Assembly (NCBI GenBank): GCA_012521855.1
Contig: JAAYLO010000355.1
Coordinates: forward strand, 1 to 7,305
DNA length: 7,305 nt
Source of the DNA: Halanaerobiaceae bacterium
Lineage (GTDB): Bacteria > Bacillota > Halanaerobiia > Halanaerobiales > DTU029
Reading direction: 5' to 3'
Under the pieces are notes generated by a model. That model did not search any database and was not told where the DNA came from. It saw only the letters and a list, made by a program, of their open reading frames with translations. Of the stretch, positions 5,984 through 7,305 are shown piece after piece. Numbering within the stretch: the stretch's first letter is position 1; every line of letters begins with the position of its first letter. A program made the translations under genes and the position numbers.

Positions 5984-6843
5984 AAAAACTTACCGTAATA
6001 AGCGGGAAGGGTGGTACCGGAAAGACCACCATAGTCTCAAATCTGGCTGTTCTGGCAGGTAGTCCGGTTCTGGCTGATTGTGATGTAGATGCCCCCAATA
6101 TGCACCTTTTGCTGAAACCAGTTGTAAAAAAAGAGAGTGTATTTAAGAGTGTAGAGCTGGTACTCAGGGATGAGGATAAATGTATGGAGTGCGGTATCTG
6201 CCGGGATGTCTGCCGTTTTGCTGCTATCAGCCCGGAACTTGAGATAAACCCCATCAAATGTGACGGGTGTGCTGTCTGTAAGCTTTTGTGTCCTGTGGGA
6301 GCCATCAGGATGGAAGTACAGGAAACAGGCCGTATCTATGTTTCTGAAACGAGGTTCGGACCAATGGTACATGCCCGCCTTAAGGCAGGAGTTGAGAATT
6401 CCGGGAAACTGGTCAGTGAAGTAAGGGTACTTTCAGATGAACTGGCAGCAGAACAGGGGAAAGAGTTGATTCTCATCGACGGCTCTCCTGGAATCGGCTG
6501 TCCTGTAATTGCTTCACTTAAGGGGGTAAAATATGCCCTGATTGTTACAGAGCCTACTTTATCAGGCCTGTCTGACCTGAAAAGGATTCTGGAGCTGACC
6601 AGCCTTTTTGGGATAAATACCTTTGTTGTGATCAATAAATATGACCTGAATGAAGAGATCAGCAGTGATATTGAAGAATATTGTGCAGGGCAGGATATAG
6701 AGCTGGCAGGAAGGGTTTCATTCTCACCCCTTATAAATCAGACTTTGAGAGAAGGGCAATTGCTTCTGGAAACAGTTCCGGATAGTGAGCCTGCCCGGCA
6801 AATAAGGGAAGTCTGGAATAAGCTGGAGGAAATGATGGAATAA
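5980..6843 (+). CDS. MinD/ParA-like P-loop ATPase with inserted 2x[4Fe-4S] ferredoxin domain (COG1149), second copy
   Basis: This is a 287-residue paralogue of the preceding gene, overlapping it by four bases (ATGA), so the two are probably translated together and may form a heterodimer. Walker A is SGKGGTGKTT (8-17), then DCDVDAPN (33-40). The ferredoxin insert has C68, C71, C74, C78 and C94, C97, C100, C104. After it comes ETGRIYVSETRFGPMVHARL (115-134), a segment typical of COG1149 that is absent in this form from the first copy. The switch region is LIDGSPGIGCP (165-175; D167, C174), followed by TEPTLSGLSDL. All catalytic and cluster residues are intact, so both copies look functional. 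Metal-cluster handling is inferred; the target apoprotein is unknown. Confidence 0.93.
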   Translation: MKKLTVISGKGGTGKTTIVSNLAVLAGSPVLADCDVDAPNMHLLLKPVVKKESVFKSVELVLRDEDKCMECGICRDVCRFAAISPELEINPIKCDGCAVCKLLCPVGAIRMEVQETGRIYVSETRFGPMVHARLKAGVENSGKLVSEVRVLSDELAAEQGKELILIDGSPGIGCPVIASLKGVKYALIVTEPTLSGLSDLKRILELTSLFGINTFVVINKYDLNEEISSDIEEYCAGQDIELAGRVSFSPLINQTLREGQLLLETVPDSEPARQIREVWNKLEEMME

Positions 6844-6845
6844 GT

Positions 6846-6884
6846 AGGAGGTAAAAAAATAAAATGGAGGGACTTGAATCATGA
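6846..6884 (+). promoter_or_regulatory. Double ribosome binding site with possible six-codon leader ORF
   Basis: A near-perfect AGGAGGT (6846-6852) precedes an ATG at 6864 that opens a six-codon frame (MEGLES) ending in TGA at 6882-6884, overlapping the start of the last gene (ATGA at 6881-6884). A second site, GGAGGG (6866-6871), lies inside it, 9 bases before the real ATG. The upstream site may feed ribosomes by coupling, or be unused. Confidence 0.4.
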
Positions 6885-7216
6885 AGAAGATTGTTGCAAT
6901 ACCAACAGATGGGAAGGATGTATCCGGGCATTTTGGCCATTGCCCCTTATTCTATCTATTTACTGTAGAAGATAATGAGGTCATAGAAAAGGATTTTATT
7001 GAAAATCCGGGACATCAACCAGGATTTTTACCCCGTTTTCTGAGTGAGAAGGGGATAGATTGTATACTGGCAGGTGGAATGGGTAACAGGGCTGTTGAGC
7101 TTTTTAAGGAAAATGGCGTTGAGGTTGTTTTAGGTGTAAGAGGCCCGCTGGATCAGGTGGTAGAGCAGTATCTGAATGGTACTCTGGAGACAGAAGGGAA
7201 TACCTGTGATCATTAG
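6881..7216 (+). CDS. NifX/NifB-like cofactor-binding family protein (COG1433), His/Cys-rich
   Basis: This 111-residue cytoplasmic protein is a single Nitro_FeMo-Co domain of a different subtype from the one at 4764. It shows VSGHFGHCPLF (14-24), NPGHQPGFLPRFL (42-54), LAGGMGNRAVELF (63-75) and a C-terminal NTCDH. Possible metal ligands are H17, H20, C21, H45, C61, C109 and H111. This form is common beside ferredoxin-containing MinD-like ATPases and resembles the ORP-type partners. It probably holds the metal or cluster the ATPases act on; this is inference. The ATG follows GGAGGG (6866-6871) at 9 bases. It lies 37 bp after the second ATPase with no terminator, and appears to be the last gene of the operon in this window. 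Confidence 0.9.
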   Translation: MKKIVAIPTDGKDVSGHFGHCPLFYLFTVEDNEVIEKDFIENPGHQPGFLPRFLSEKGIDCILAGGMGNRAVELFKENGVEVVLGVRGPLDQVVEQYLNGTLETEGNTCDH

Positions 7217-7305
7217 GGGAATGAGAAAAACGGACTTTAATGAGTAGTAGTATAATTTTTAAATAACTATATATATATTTATTTAAATAAAGCAAACATT
7301 AAGAA
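7217..7305. other. AT-rich intergenic tail without a gene
   Basis: No gene, RNA or convincing terminator is seen. A 9-bp A/T-only inverted repeat (TTTAAATAA at 7258-7266, TTATTTAAA at 7279-7287) surrounds a run of alternating AT. It may mark the downstream promoter region of a gene outside the window, but base composition alone could explain it. Confidence 0.5.

Noticed and set aside
4764..7216. Nitrogenase (nif) cofactor cluster
   Set aside because: NifX-like domains and NifH-like P-loops are present, but no nifH, nifD, nifK, nifE, nifN or nifB radical SAM gene; the ATPases carry ferredoxin inserts that NifH lacks.
410..7295. Minus-strand open frames throughout
   Set aside because: All lie opposite well-supported + strand genes, show biased shadow composition and have no recognisable domains or ribosome binding sites.
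1..7305. CRISPR arrays, tRNA/rRNA genes, insertion sequences or riboswitches
   Set aside because: No spaced repeat array, cloverleaf, transposase or known aptamer pattern was seen; intergenic gaps are all under about 190 bases.

Overview
The window reads as a piece of a moderately AT-rich bacterial chromosome. It most likely comes from an anaerobic member of the Clostridia or Halanaerobiia (inference). Grounds for this are the strong GGAGG-type ribosome binding sites, consensus sigma-70/sigma-A promoters, a TTG start, AGG/AGA arginine codons, and gene families (DUF5320, NifX-like proteins, ferredoxin-containing MinD-like ATPases) typical of strict anaerobes. Every supported gene lies on the + strand, and no genus can be named from the sequence alone.

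Layout. (i) 1-230: the 3' end of a PHP-domain phosphoesterase gene. (ii) 231-306: a promoter (TTGTAA, 17 bp, TATAAT) whose start point is covered by a near-perfect Fur-box palindrome. (iii) 307-3070: a ferrous-iron uptake operon, feoA-feoB (ATGA overlap), followed 29 bp later by a COG1237-type metallo-beta-lactamase-fold hydrolase. (iv) 3071-4261: a membrane-anchored alpha/beta hydrolase with its own extended -10 promoter, a TTG start and a Rho-independent terminator. (v) 4262-7216: a second operon, driven by a perfect-consensus promoter (TTGACA, 17 bp, TATAAT) flanked by two copies of an 18/21-identical direct repeat spaced 41 bp. It encodes a Gly/Arg/His-rich DUF5320 protein, a cysteine-free NifX-like protein (COG1433), two tandem MinD/ParA-like ATPases that each carry two 4Fe-4S ferredoxin motifs (COG1149), and a second NifX-like protein rich in His/Cys. 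(vi) 7217-7305: AT-rich, with no gene seen.

How the parts may work together. The first operon imports Fe(II) when iron is scarce. The second resembles the Orange Protein (ORP) loci of sulfate reducers, where NifX-like proteins bind Mo/Cu or Fe clusters and pair with MinD-like ATPases. By analogy with the Mrp/NBP35 and NifX/NafY families, the two ATPases could load, carry or sense a metal-sulfur cluster held by the NifX-like partners, with the DUF5320 protein as a possible adaptor. No nitrogenase genes are present, so nitrogen fixation is not the implied role. The least explained elements are the paired operator-like repeat at the second operon, the 16-bp hairpin between its first two genes, and the actual substrate of the cluster.
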